From Coix lacryma-jobi var. lacryma-jobi (Eukaryota; Streptophyta; Magnoliopsida; Poales; Poaceae): DNA of 64,000 bases. The stretch lies in the NCBI GenBank assembly GCA_009763385.1, contig CM019827.1, positions 114,479,204-114,543,203 on the forward strand, read 5' to 3'. The translations under genes and the position numbers were made by a program. Below the pieces are notes generated by a model. It made no database searches, had not been told where the DNA came from, and saw only the letters and a list, made by a program, of their open reading frames with translations. Below, piece after piece: positions 21,113 through 30,930 of the stretch (positions within the stretch are counted from its first letter, which is position 1; every line of letters starts with the position of its first letter).

Positions 21113-22678
21113 CACTACGGGAAAATTAATCTTTGTCGAGTGCCTGGGGCTTTGCCGAGTGCCAAATTTCGGGCACTGGGCAAAGAGCCTCTTTGCCGAG
21201 TGTCGGCCACGTGGCACTCGGGAAAGCGCAAACACAAGGCAAAGGACGCTTTGCCGAGTGTCCGGCACTCGGCAAAGAAAGGCACTCGGCAAAGGCACCT
21301 CTTTGCCGAGTGCCAGCCACGTGGCACTCGGCAAAGAATGTGGCCCGAACTGTGCCACGTGGTCGGGTCTTTGCCGAGTGCCAGCCACGTGGCACTTGGC
21401 AAAGAATGTGGCCCCGAAATGTGCCACGTGGTCGGGTCTTTGCCGAGTGCCACGTGGCTGGCACTCGGCAAAGAGGTGCCTTTCCCGTGTGCCAGCCACG
21501 TGGCACTCGGCAAAGAGCTCTTTGCCTAGTGTTTGTTTGACACTCGGCAAAGTCAGTTTTTAAATTACATTTTGAAGCAGTAAATTAATCCAAATGAAAA
21601 AGGTTTTAACTACAAAGTTGGTTAACTTATCATGATGAACAATTTTTGTTTTGGTGATTTTTTAATTTGACAAACTTAAAATAAATTCGTTCACAAATCT
21701 TATATATCTCTCTGGTAGTTTATAAAACTACAAGAGTGATATATAATGTTTGCGAATAATATTAGAACCACAATGTCGGATGCATAAATGGTTAAACAAC
21801 CAAAATAAACTTTGTAGATCTTGACAAGTTATGAAAGTTTGTAGTTGATAACTTTTTAATTTGAAGTCATCTAGTTATGCAAAACTGCGTTCGGGTTTGA
21901 AAAATTTAAAATTCGAATTTTTTAAAATATCTCGGATGGAGAGATGACCAAAATGAAAGTTGTAGATCTTGAAAAGTTATGAAACTTTGGTGTTGACAAC
22001 CTTTTGATTTGAAATCATCTTGTCAACGAAAACTACGTTTCAAATTATCAAATTTGAAATTCAAATTTTTATAAACGACCTCAGATAGAAAAACTACAAA
22101 AAAAAAGTTGTAGATCTCAAAAAGTTAGAAAACTTTGTAGTTGACAACTTTTTTATTTGAATTCGTTTAGGGCCTCAAATAAGCAAGTTACACTCGGTTT
22201 AGTATAATATATGGATAACCGAAACGGATATGGAACGTATATGTGTGTAGTGTAGTGGTTGAGGAGGCTCCGCGCGAATAAGAACAAGAGGTGCTGGGTT
22301 CGAATCCTACTGATTGCGTGAGAGAAAATTACGTGAAAAATACCAGGACTTGCGATTTCGAGGGAGACGGGTGGGCGCTGCCTAGTCGGCCGGCCCCTCC
22401 CCCAATTTAATAATAGTTTTTCTCTATTTTTTGGATTTTTTTCGTTTTTTCTTTGCCGAGTGTCAAATATGTCAGCACTCGGCAAAGCCTTCGCCGAGTG
22501 CCCGATATTTGGCACTCGGCAAAGCCTTCGCCGAGTGCCCGATATTTTTCACTCGGCAAAGAACCCTTTGCCGACATTTTCTTCGCCGAGTGCGGCACTC
22601 GGCGAAGCCTTCGCCGAGTGCAAAAGGCTCTTTGCCGAGTGCTGCCAGCACTCGGCAAATAATGATTCTGCTGTAGTG
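21113..22678. mobile_element. C2: 1566-bp non-autonomous CACTA element
   Basis: The left end CACTACGGGAAAATTAATC and the right end ATTCTGCTGTAGTG (reverse complement CACTACAGCAGAAT) are flanked by a perfect 3-bp duplication ACT (21110-21112 and 22679-22681). Subterminal arrays of CTTTGCCGAGTG / CACTCGGCAAAG occupy 21130-21555 and 22450-22660. The middle has three about 148-bp tandem units (near 21801, 21949 and 22096) containing AAGTTGTAGATCT, and a tRNA-like stretch. There is no transposase gene. The open frames over the subterminal arrays are shadows of the repeats. Confidence 0.92.
22245..22320 (+). other. tRNA-like sequence (A- and B-box-like) inside C2
   Basis: TAGTGTAGTGGTTGAGGAGG resembles a pol III A box region and GGTTCGAATCC is a near-perfect B box, spaced as in a tRNA gene. 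The acceptor stem does not pair and the anticodon arm is unclear, so this is a captured tRNA fragment or chance promoter, not a functional tRNA gene. Confidence 0.45.
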
Positions 22679-22855
22679 ACTTCTGCCCTTAGTTGTAGAA
22701 TGCATCAAAATTTTCATTCTTTCTCCTGGTGTCACTATAACTTCACTTTTTTTTCTCTATACCACTATACAAAATATCACTATAACAACTTGTATATGTG
22801 CATGTGATTTTTTTTAATAAATATAACAAATTTAAATTAAGAGTTAAATATAAGC
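22679..22855 (+). repeat. long inverted repeat, left arm, second part
   Basis: Continues from ACTTCTGCCCTTAGTTGTAG through CAAAATTTTCATTCTTTCTC to TTTAAATTAAGAGTTAAATA. Mirrored at 23172-23345. The spacer 22856-23171 carries a GGGACGGAGGGAGTA motif, which resembles a Stowaway terminus, and no gene. Confidence 0.75.
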
Positions 22856-23171
22856 GAGAATGACACTTGTTTAGGGACGGAGGGAGTATGTGACAGTGCA
22901 ATTAATAGCTATAGAAACTATCATAGTTTCTGCGTTGGGAGTGCTAGTAGGCGAAGGCAATAAAGAGAACTGTCACTGCAAACCCTCTCCCACTGCCACT
23001 TGCCACGGCGAAATGGTGATTCAGCCAGTACTAAATTTGGCACGGAAACTATGACGAGGCCCCGTCCGGCGTCCGTCCGGCAAGCAGCAGCTGAGCTCAA
23101 GAGCTGAAGAGCAGGAGCAGCAGTGGTGTGGCCCGGTGATACAAAAAAATCACTATAACCATATCAGCTTG

Positions 23172-23520
23172 TATATTTAACTCTTAATTTAAATTTGTTA
23201 TATTTATTAAAAAAATTTACATGCACATATACAAGCTGTTATAGTGATTTTTTTATAGTGGTATAGAGAAAAAAAGTAAAGTTACAGTGACACCTGGAGA
23301 AAGAATGAAAATTTTGATGCATTCTACAACTAAGGGCAGAAGCGTCTTTTCCACTAACCGTTAGCTGCTGTTACAGGCAAAATTAACGGAAGTGGCACAC
23401 AGGTAAAAGAAACTTTGGACAAGGGTACTGAGAAAGTTTTTAAAATTACATTGATACACAGTTCATTTGGAGCTTTTATAATGACACGTAGGTAAAAAGC
23501 TCTTGAACTATCGTGAAAGT
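23172..23520 (-). repeat. long inverted repeat, right arm (uninterrupted)
   Basis: Reverse complement of 20945-21112 joined to 22679-22855 without C2. At the place matching the C2 insertion it reads GGGCAGAAGCGTCTTTTCC, giving the pre-insertion state with a single copy of the target triplet (AGC here, AGT on the other arm). Confidence 0.75.
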
Positions 23521-23784
23521 TTGAAAGCAGTGTGCTGTGTAGGACAACTGGTGTGGCGACATGTTAGCCAAAACCCAGGAGGACTTTCCAAGATAAATGA
23601 AAGCAGGCCGATGCGACTCACGAGTTCTATCTGAGTTTTGGCTCTGGGCTCTGCCTCACTGGGCTTGTGGGCTTCATTAGCTCCAAAATTGTACGACCGT
23701 AAGTATTTGGCTCACATATACTACTCCCAACAAAATATTAGAACACCTCTAGCATATATGAGACAAGTGATGGTAACTCCCGTC

Positions 23785-23902
23785 GGGCTTGTTTGGATGC
23801 ACATGCATTTAACTAAATTCATATGTGTTGGAGTGTATTTGAACTAAGTTCCACTCCGATTCATGTGGTTTGAGGTAGATACATGTGCATCTAAACAAAG
23901 CC
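23785..23902. mobile_element. short MITE (about 118 bp)
   Basis: Ends GGCTTGTTTGGATGCACATG and CATGTGCATCTAAACAAAGCC form an inverted repeat of about 20 bp with two mismatches. No coding capacity. A target duplication could not be assigned. Confidence 0.6.
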
Positions 23903-25222
23903 GTAAGCTGCTTTGAACTTACAGTGTGCTGTGTGCGGTTTGTCCAGTGTAGCATATTTTTAGATTGAGTGAACCCGTTTCCAATTTGGTTATTTGAGTT
24001 ATTGGGTTAGGTTGATCTCTGTTTCTTTATTCCTCTTCTTTTTATCCTCTTCTTTTCCTTTCTTCCTAGGGAGTTATTGGGTTAGTTTTGGATGGTGCAT
24101 CAGAATTCCTAGGGAATGTATGCCTATATCACAGCTGAACAGGTTAGTAGTATACTCTTGTTCAAAACTGTTTGGCCTCTCCAACCAAAAACAAAAAATC
24201 CAAGCAGCTGATGGATCAGTCATGATTCACGGATCAATCTCAATCTTGTGGCACTTGGTGGTTGAGATTGAGATTGAGGGGGGATGATGTTAATTGTTAA
24301 GCTGATGAATATGCAGCAACTGAAGATCCTGAAGAAAGGAAACTGTAGCATATCAGACAAGACAAGGCCCGATTGTGATAAAATTACAATCAATTATTTT
24401 GTAATCTGTACTTCGCTTGTATCCATTCTTTCTGTACTATAAATAAAGATATACTCGCCAGGGACCTGTACGCCAAATTACAATCTTCTACTCCCCATTT
24501 CTGAATATAAGAGCTAAAAACTTTCGGCGTGCGTTATCAAGCGTCAGTCTCAGTAAGTCAGTCAGTCGTCGCATGCGCATGCAGGTATACGCTCAATCAG
24601 GAAATTGCCCGCGGGCGGTAGTTGAAGTGCTCCGGCTGGATTAAAGAAACCCTGCCCACGCACTGCAGTGATGAACCTAGCTTTAATTTGTTGTAGTATT
24701 AAGATTCTCCAATCCAATCTGTATCGGGCTACTGGCTGACGCTCCTCTCTCTTTTTATAGTGGGTTATGGCCTTATGGGGGGTGATGACCGCCGTCCTCT
24801 GTAGCTTTTCTGCACCCACCAAACATTCCCCTCCTGCGCTATGGTCTCGCTAGCTCTTCAGCTTTACACTACTCGAGGGAGCAGCAAGCAGATGGAGATG
24901 AGCCTGTAAAGCCTAGGATCGAGGGCTCTAACTTCTAGCTAAAGCTACAAAAAGCTTCACTGCCTTTCTGCACACTATGGGTTCGATCGGATCGTACGTG
25001 CTCCAATGTCACTCTGCTCGCTTCGTTCGTTTGTCCACTTCTGCAGAAAGAACCACTTCATCAATCCCGGCGTCTTGTATGCAGTATGCTACTAGGATTA
25101 AGTAGTGCAGGAGCTCAGAGCTGTCGTCGTCGTCGTGCGTGCGTATATAATTAATTTGCACTGATGCCTAGGTCGATTTTGTTGCTTGCAATGTTGGTTG
25201 GGGCGTTAGGTGTGTAGTATAA
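23903..25222. other. intergenic, no gene recognised
   Basis: Mixed-composition DNA. An open frame at 24011-24287 encodes a hydrophobic N-terminus but matches nothing I recognise and has no supporting context. No repeats of note. Confidence 0.4.
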
Positions 25223-25455
25223 GGCCATGTTTAGATCCCAAAACTTTACAAGATTCTCCATCACATCGAATCTTTAAACACATGCATGGAGTATTAAATG
25301 TAGGTAAAAAAAATAACTAATAGCACAGTTTGTCTGTAAATGTCGAAACGAATCTTTTGAGTCTACTTGGTCCATATTTGGACAAAGTTTGTCAAATAAC
25401 AACGAAAGTGCTACAGGAACTTTACACCCAAATTCCTACCAACTAAACACCCCCT
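25223..25455. mobile_element. hAT-like MITE
   Basis: Left end GGCCATGTTTAGATCCCAAA and right end AACTAAACACCCCC with an interior (TAAATGTAG, CGAAACGAATCTTTTGAG) typical of a very abundant grass hAT-like MITE family that usually ends GGCC(T/C)TGTTTAG. Confidence 0.65.
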
Positions 25456-25746
25456 AAGTATAGTGAAGCCCTACTACGGTTGCAAGCTTTCTGTTGGATG
25501 GTGATGACGCAGATACGTCCATGCATGTCCATCTACAGAAAGCCCATGCAGATAGCAAAACTGTGTTTTCTTAGCGAATATACTAACTAGGCACTGATTA
25601 CTTCAGCGATGATGATGATGATGATGATGATATAACCATATGCAGAAAGGAAGATAAAACAAACTGGGGCCTTTTTTTTGGAACATATCTTTCCAAACAA
25701 TGCTAACCGGCCTCTTTGTGCCCTCATTGGGCATTATTTGGTTTTG

Positions 25747-26271
25747 TCACCCACCTGCTGCACTAGAACAGAGATATGTTGTCAGTTTGTCAGCATGAAC
25801 ATCTCGGAGTCTGGAGGACATATCATACATAGACACAGCAGCATCAGAATCGACATATGACCCCTCTGGGAGTCTCTGTAGAGCACTGACATTTTCTGAA
25901 TGCGCGCACAGTTGGCAAAAATGTGATGGAACCTGAATTGGAACGTATGTCAAGTCGCTCACGTTCACTTGTGGTCCACCACCAGTTGGAGACGCCGTTG
26001 CTAGCGTGCTTTGCTTATACAACAGTGGCAAAAGTGCAGAAGCGCACACTACACTGATGAGACGAGGACGACGGAGACATGCATATGGTCCTGCACGCTC
26101 GCGGCCATATATGCTGCATGCGCATCGTTTCATCAAGATTCTGAAGAAGAAAAGTCCTAATGATAATGCAGGTGCAGGCTCATGGACGCTGCGGCTTCGT
26201 TGGCTGAGCCCTTTTTGAGGCCATCGACCCATGCATGCATGTTTGCAGATAAGATGTGGATGCTTTCCCAA
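25747..26271 (-). CDS. unrecognised open frame, possible first exon of an uncharacterised gene
   Basis: 174 codons. From the internal ATG at 26133 the product would have a basic N-terminus, one hydrophobic segment (LISVVCASALLPLL) and a polar remainder with two possible N-glycosylation sites (NVS). The frame ends at a TGA directly after a splice-donor-like CAG/GTGGGT. This would fit the first exon of a type II membrane protein, but no following exon is found and I recognise no family. Chance cannot be excluded. Confidence 0.2.
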   Translation of the reverse strand: MGKHPHLICKHACMGRWPQKGLSQRSRSVHEPAPALSLGLFFFRILMKRCACSIYGRERAGPYACLRRPRLISVVCASALLPLLYKQSTLATASPTGGGPQVNVSDLTYVPIQVPSHFCQLCAHSENVSALQRLPEGSYVDSDAAVSMYDMSSRLRDVHADKLTTYLCSSAAGG

Positions 26272-27233
26272 GATCTTGCGCCTGAGTCCAGAGATGCTGG
26301 ATGCCCTCCTGCCTAGGTTGATCTACCGTACCCCTGCGGCATACGGAGTACTACTGTACTCCGTATAATGGAATGTTACCTGCGTCGTTGTCAGAGCTGC
26401 TTCAGCTCAGAGTCAGAGGTCCCGGTGGAGTGGTGTTCCCTGCTTGTGTTGTCAGACATACTGTTCTGCATGTTTTGCGCTGACAGAGATATGTAGCCCA
26501 TATGGAAAACATTGAAATCATTGCATTGCAAACTTGCTATGATATGATATCATAGGCCACAGTTAGTATGTGTTTCTGCAAATGATAAGTCGCAGCTTAT
26601 TAATTGTTTTTTTCCCTACAATTTCGTGGCTTGGTTTCGAATTGGAGAAAATCTCAGGGGCATGATCATCAATCACCCAGGAAATTGTAGAAGAACTGAA
26701 GAAGAAACGTGATTTACGTGGTCTGTACTGATGGCGGGCGACCATCATCAAACCCCATATGAGTACGAGTCTTCACGTACAGTCCTGTTGGCAAATCAAT
26801 GCCATATAAACACCGCCTTGCACTGGACGTGTACCTAGCTCGAATTCAACCCAACAACGTGCTTGTACCGGCCTGAAGCCAAACTAGCTTGATTGGCTCT
26901 GAAAATTGAAGAAAAAAAAACGCAGGTGGTGGTTATCGCTACAAATCATTGGGTGGGACTTCGGACTTCAATGCCAAATTTTGCTACAATTTTAACCAAA
27001 CCGTTGATTACTGGAATAGTAGTACACGGCACAAGCTGTTTCATTTCACCGAAAAAAGGCGATCGGAGCAAGTAATAATAATGCATGAATCAATCTTCTG
27101 TGGATTGTATTGCTACGTATGATCAATCAAGACATAAATGGATCTTTACCAGATGACGTACGGAAACCTGCTTCATGAGGCTATATATAAAGTGACAGAG
27201 TGATGATAGAATAACAGAACAAATTAATGGAGT

Positions 27234-27717
27234 CACTGCTACACAAAGGGCTTTTCTGTTGGATTTGGCCTTTAGCCTCGGGTATTCCAACCGAGGCTAA
27301 AGGTCCAGGGAGGAAAAATAAATGTGTATTGTGTGAGATTCGAACTCAGCACGTCTCGCTTCAGACACGCTTACGAACTGAGCTACACAACTCACATGAT
27401 ACAGTTTTGGACGTTTTCCTTTTAAATCCACTCGTGAAGGATCTTTAGCCCCGGTTGGTAGCACCAACCGGGGCTAAAAGGACCTTTAGTCCCAGTTGGT
27501 ACCACCAACCGGGGCTAAAGGGTCACCCTTTAGTCCCGGTTGATATTACCAACCGGAACTAAAGGTTCAGAACCTTTAGTCCCGGGCTAAAGATTCACCT
27601 TTAGCCCCGGTTGGTATAATACCAACCGGGACTAAAAGTCTTTAGCCCCGGACACAAATTTTTGCCGAGACTAAAGCTCAGTTGATAGATCGTCCAAAGG
27701 CCTGTTCTCTAGTAGTG
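27234..27717. mobile_element. C3: 484-bp CACTA derivative
   Basis: Starts CACTGCTACACAAAGGG and ends CTGTTCTCTAGTAGTG, flanked by a perfect AGT duplication (27231-27233 and 27718-27720). Subterminal repeats of TTTAGCCCCGGTTGGT / ACCAACCGGGGCTAAA fill the right half. The last 25 bp differ from the right end of C1 by one base, so C3 is a miniature non-autonomous relative of C1. It holds a tRNA-like sequence on the minus strand. Confidence 0.9.
27331..27395 (-). other. tRNA-like sequence inside C3
   Basis: On the minus strand GTGTAGCTCAGTTCGTAAG matches the pol III A box region and GAGTTCGAATCTC matches the B box, with tRNA-like spacing; the stretch GTGAGTTGTG...CTCACAC could partly pair as an acceptor-like stem. 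A tRNA-derived fragment is likely; a working tRNA is not supported. Confidence 0.5.
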
Positions 27718-27780
27718 AGTCCAGCACAAGCTGATTGCCGTAGTTATATTTTACTTTGTGTGTTTGTGGTTTATAGTGGG

Positions 27781-28259
27781 TGTTGGATTGTGATCTCCTC
27801 CCGTTAGGCCCAACGGCCTAACAGGCCTCTCATCCGCGCCCTGATCGGGGGCGTCCAACCTGGTGGTTGGTGGGCCCCCGTCGCCCAGCGCTATAAAGGA
27901 AAGGTGGGGGCCGGGGCACACGGTACGAGGTTCACCAGCCGCCAGTTCCCCACCGACATCCTAACCCTAGCCGATCTCGTGGGTGCGCTGCCAGCGGCGG
28001 GATTGCTCATCGACGTCCTTCACCGCCTTCTGCAACATGTCATCCTCGACTCCGACCAACATCGCCGGCAACCAAGGGACGCCAGCGAACTCCATGGCCG
28101 GCGGGAGCTCCACTGCTACACCGATGGACTCACTCGGTCTGCGATCTCTCGCTCTCTCTCACTGTTCTAATAGATCGTATTAGGATCCGTGTTTCTATGC
28201 CTCCTTTTTTTTTTGTTCCCCTCTAGATCCGGCTGCTAGGGATCTTGTGTAACTATCAA
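27781..28259 (+). repeat. 5' LTR of Copia element K
   Basis: Begins TGTTGGATTGTGATCTCC and ends TAACTATCA(A). TATAAAG at 27892-27898 is the likely core promoter. GC-rich downstream of the TATA box. Confidence 0.93.
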
Positions 28260-28271
28260 TGGTATCGGAGC
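28260..28271 (+). other. primer binding site of K
   Basis: TGGTATCGGAGC directly follows the LTR and matches the plant initiator-Met tRNA 3' end complement (TGGTATCAGAGC) with one mismatch. A leader of about 1.28 kb without a recognisable gene follows (28272-29553); it is GC-rich to 29100 and AT-rich after. Confidence 0.85.
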
Positions 28272-29553
28272 GAGGCTAGATCAGTGGATCTAGATCGGGG
28301 AAAGTGAATCAATCAAAAGAACAAACCGATTTTCAGATCGGGATTTGAAGAACAGACTCGAATTCAACTCGATTTCAATCGGGTAACAAACGAACGAATC
28401 AATTCGAAAGAAAACACCGATCCATTTTTTTGGATCGGGATGAACACTCATGAACCGCATCGACTTCGAACCCTAACCCTAACTTGAAACCCTAGCCCGA
28501 GAACACGAATCCGATCAGTGAGGAGACCTACCCGGTCCTTCTCTCCGTCGGGGCGCCGTCACGACGCCGAAGAAATCCAGGCCGGAAGTCGCGCCTGCGC
28601 GGACTTCGGCTTGGATCCGACAGCTCGGACTAGGGCACCGCGGAGAAGCCGTTCGACGGCGGTGCGCTCAGCCAGAGGCGAGCGCACGCACCGGCGAAGG
28701 GCTCCCCGGCGGCGCCATCCTTCACCACTGCTTCGGCTCTGTCGTCGTCGTCCCGGCGTTTGACGGCTACCGTGTGCTCTGGGGAGGAGGAGAACGGCGG
28801 CCGGGGGGGAGAGAAAGAATGAAATGATTTAGGGTTTTTGGGAGCCGGCGGCCGCCGCACGAGTTTTGATCGGGCGAAATCGAAGGAGAACCGTCCGATC
28901 AAAACCGACGGCCGCGATCGACCGGGCCGAATACGGCCCAGGAGGGCGCGCGCGGGGGTGCCATTTCCCGGCCCAGGCCCAGGTTGCGGCCTGGGCGCGG
29001 GGGGCGCTTGGCCGGGGCGCGGAAAGGCCGCCATGGGCCACGCCCGGTGGCGGGCCGAAACAGGCCTTCGGGCCGAAATTGTGAATGAACAGTGAAATGA
29101 ACGTTTAATTTTCCAGAAACTTATTTAATGAATGATTTAATGAAATTTTGAACCAAATTTTCTGCGTAAATTTTATCCAACGATAATTTTACTCAGAAAA
29201 TAGAAAGATATGATTATGCTTCTGGAAAAGTAGATATGAAATGAATTTAATTGTTTCCGCTGCGTATTATGTTTTATTATTTTCCATTAACAAATTCGAA
29301 CCAACGGGAGAGTTTAATTATGGAAAATGAATATTTCTGATTTTGAGATTATTATAATGTTGTTATTTTCTGACCAACGTTGTTAATAACACTATTATAA
29401 TATTTTATTCACATGAAATTATACATTAATTCTACTTCTGCCCAACGGTGATGTTGAATTTTTGTATAAATGAATATTGTATGTTTTAATTTTGACCAAC
29501 GTTGAGATAAGGCATGCAATTTCATATGTAAATGTTCTTATTTTTTCTTTGAA

Positions 29554-30930
29554 ATGGTTTCAGGAGGAAAGACTGTGTTGAATGTCAACAACATCCCGCC
29601 GCTCAATGGGACCAACTATCGGGTCTGGCGGGAGAAATATGAACTTGAACTTGCGCTTGGAGAGATTGATATGGCAATAACCACACCGTGTCCTATTGCA
29701 CCACAGGACCCGGTGAGGGGAGCCGATGAAACTGATGCTGATTTCCTTGCTCGGCAAAGAAATCATGCTGAAATCAGGATGAAATATGATCTCGAACACA
29801 GACGATGGACACTCTCCAATCGCAAGTGCTTGATGGTGGCTAAGGCCACGATTGAAGAACCCATAAGGTGGTCGATCCCAGAATGTATCACTGCCATTGA
29901 ATACCTGGAAAGGGTTAAGAACCAGTTTACTGGGTCTGCAAAGGCCACAGCAAGCACATTGATCAAGGAATTGGTCACTATGAAATACAATGGTGGTAGC
30001 ATTAGGGATCACATTGTGAAAATGAGCTCCATTCAGGCTAAGTTGACGCCAATGGATGTAGTGGTCAATGACCAATTCCTACTCCATTTGGTTTTCCACT
30101 CTTTACCGAGGGAATATGAAACTTTTACTGTGAACTATAACATGCAGCCTGAAAAATGGGATATTGAAAAGCTCATTGCCATGTGCGTTCAGGAGGAAGA
30201 GCGGGTTAAGTCCTCACATGGTGACTCTGCTTACTATGTGAAGGACAATAAGAAAAGAAACTTTCGAAACAAGAACTTTAGACCACAGGGCAAGCCCTAG
30301 TGGGATAAAGGCTCTACCTCCAAGGCACAGGAAAAGGCCCCTCAGGTTCCTCAGAATCCTGAAAACCAGAATCAGAATCAGCAGGACAACCTTTATGGCA
30401 ATGCTGAGAAAGATCAGTGCAAGTTTTGCTTCAAAAGGGGGCACTACAAGAAAGATTGTCCTGACTTCATGAAATGGTTGATGAAGAAAGGTGAGAATTT
30501 GATTACATTTATTGATGAATCCCTGTTTTTATGTTATTCGAAAACCACTTGGTGGATTGATTCTGGAGCAACTGTTCATGTTGTGAATTCCTTACAGGGC
30601 TTAAGTGGGAGGACCACTCTGCAAAGAGGAGAAAGAACAATTAAAGTGGCGAATGGAGTACAAGCCGACGTTGAAGCTATGGGAAATTATTCCCTAACAT
30701 TGAAGAATGGCTTTTCTCTTATTCTTTATGATGTACTTTATGTTCCTTCTTTGCGTCGAAACTTAATAAGTGTATCAAAACTCGATGATGATGGATTTGA
30801 ATGCCATTTTGGAAATGGCAAATGCGAGATATTTTTTAATAATGAAAGTGTTGGTCTTGCCTTCCGACAAGACAAGCTTTATTTATTATCCCTCGCTGAA
30901 AATTTGAATCATGTGTGTGATGGGGATTGA
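29554..30930 (+). pseudogene. gag: gag-protease part of Copia K, interrupted by a stop
   Basis: Frame begins ATG at 29554. The first 248 codons are a Copia gag (LNGTNYRVWREKYELELALG; LHLVFHSLPREYETF). A TAG at 30298-30300 interrupts, and the same frame continues with a glutamine-rich segment, a CCHC zinc knuckle (CKFCFKRGHYKKDC) near 30419 and an aspartic protease motif (WWIDSGATVHV) near 30550. The frame ends at 30930 just after an imperfect 23-bp repeat (TTGAATCATGT at 30904 and 30927) that shifts the frame relative to the integrase region. The stop lies between capsid and zinc knuckle, so a truncated capsid-like product is all this frame could give. Confidence 0.85.

Noticed and set aside
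21089..21563. six overlapping open frames at the left end of C2
   Set aside because: They are translations of CTTTGCCGAGTG / CACTCGGCAAAG subterminal repeats.
22245..22320. functional tRNA gene
   Set aside because: A- and B-box motifs are present but acceptor and anticodon stems do not pair properly.
26105..26150. CATCAAGATTCT segment resembling a miR172 precursor arm
   Set aside because: Only about 12 bases match and no complementary arm is nearby, so no hairpin forms.
27904..28183. small open frames in the LTR of K, repeated at 34159-34438
   Set aside because: Identical because the LTRs are identical; they match no protein family and lie in U3/R/U5.
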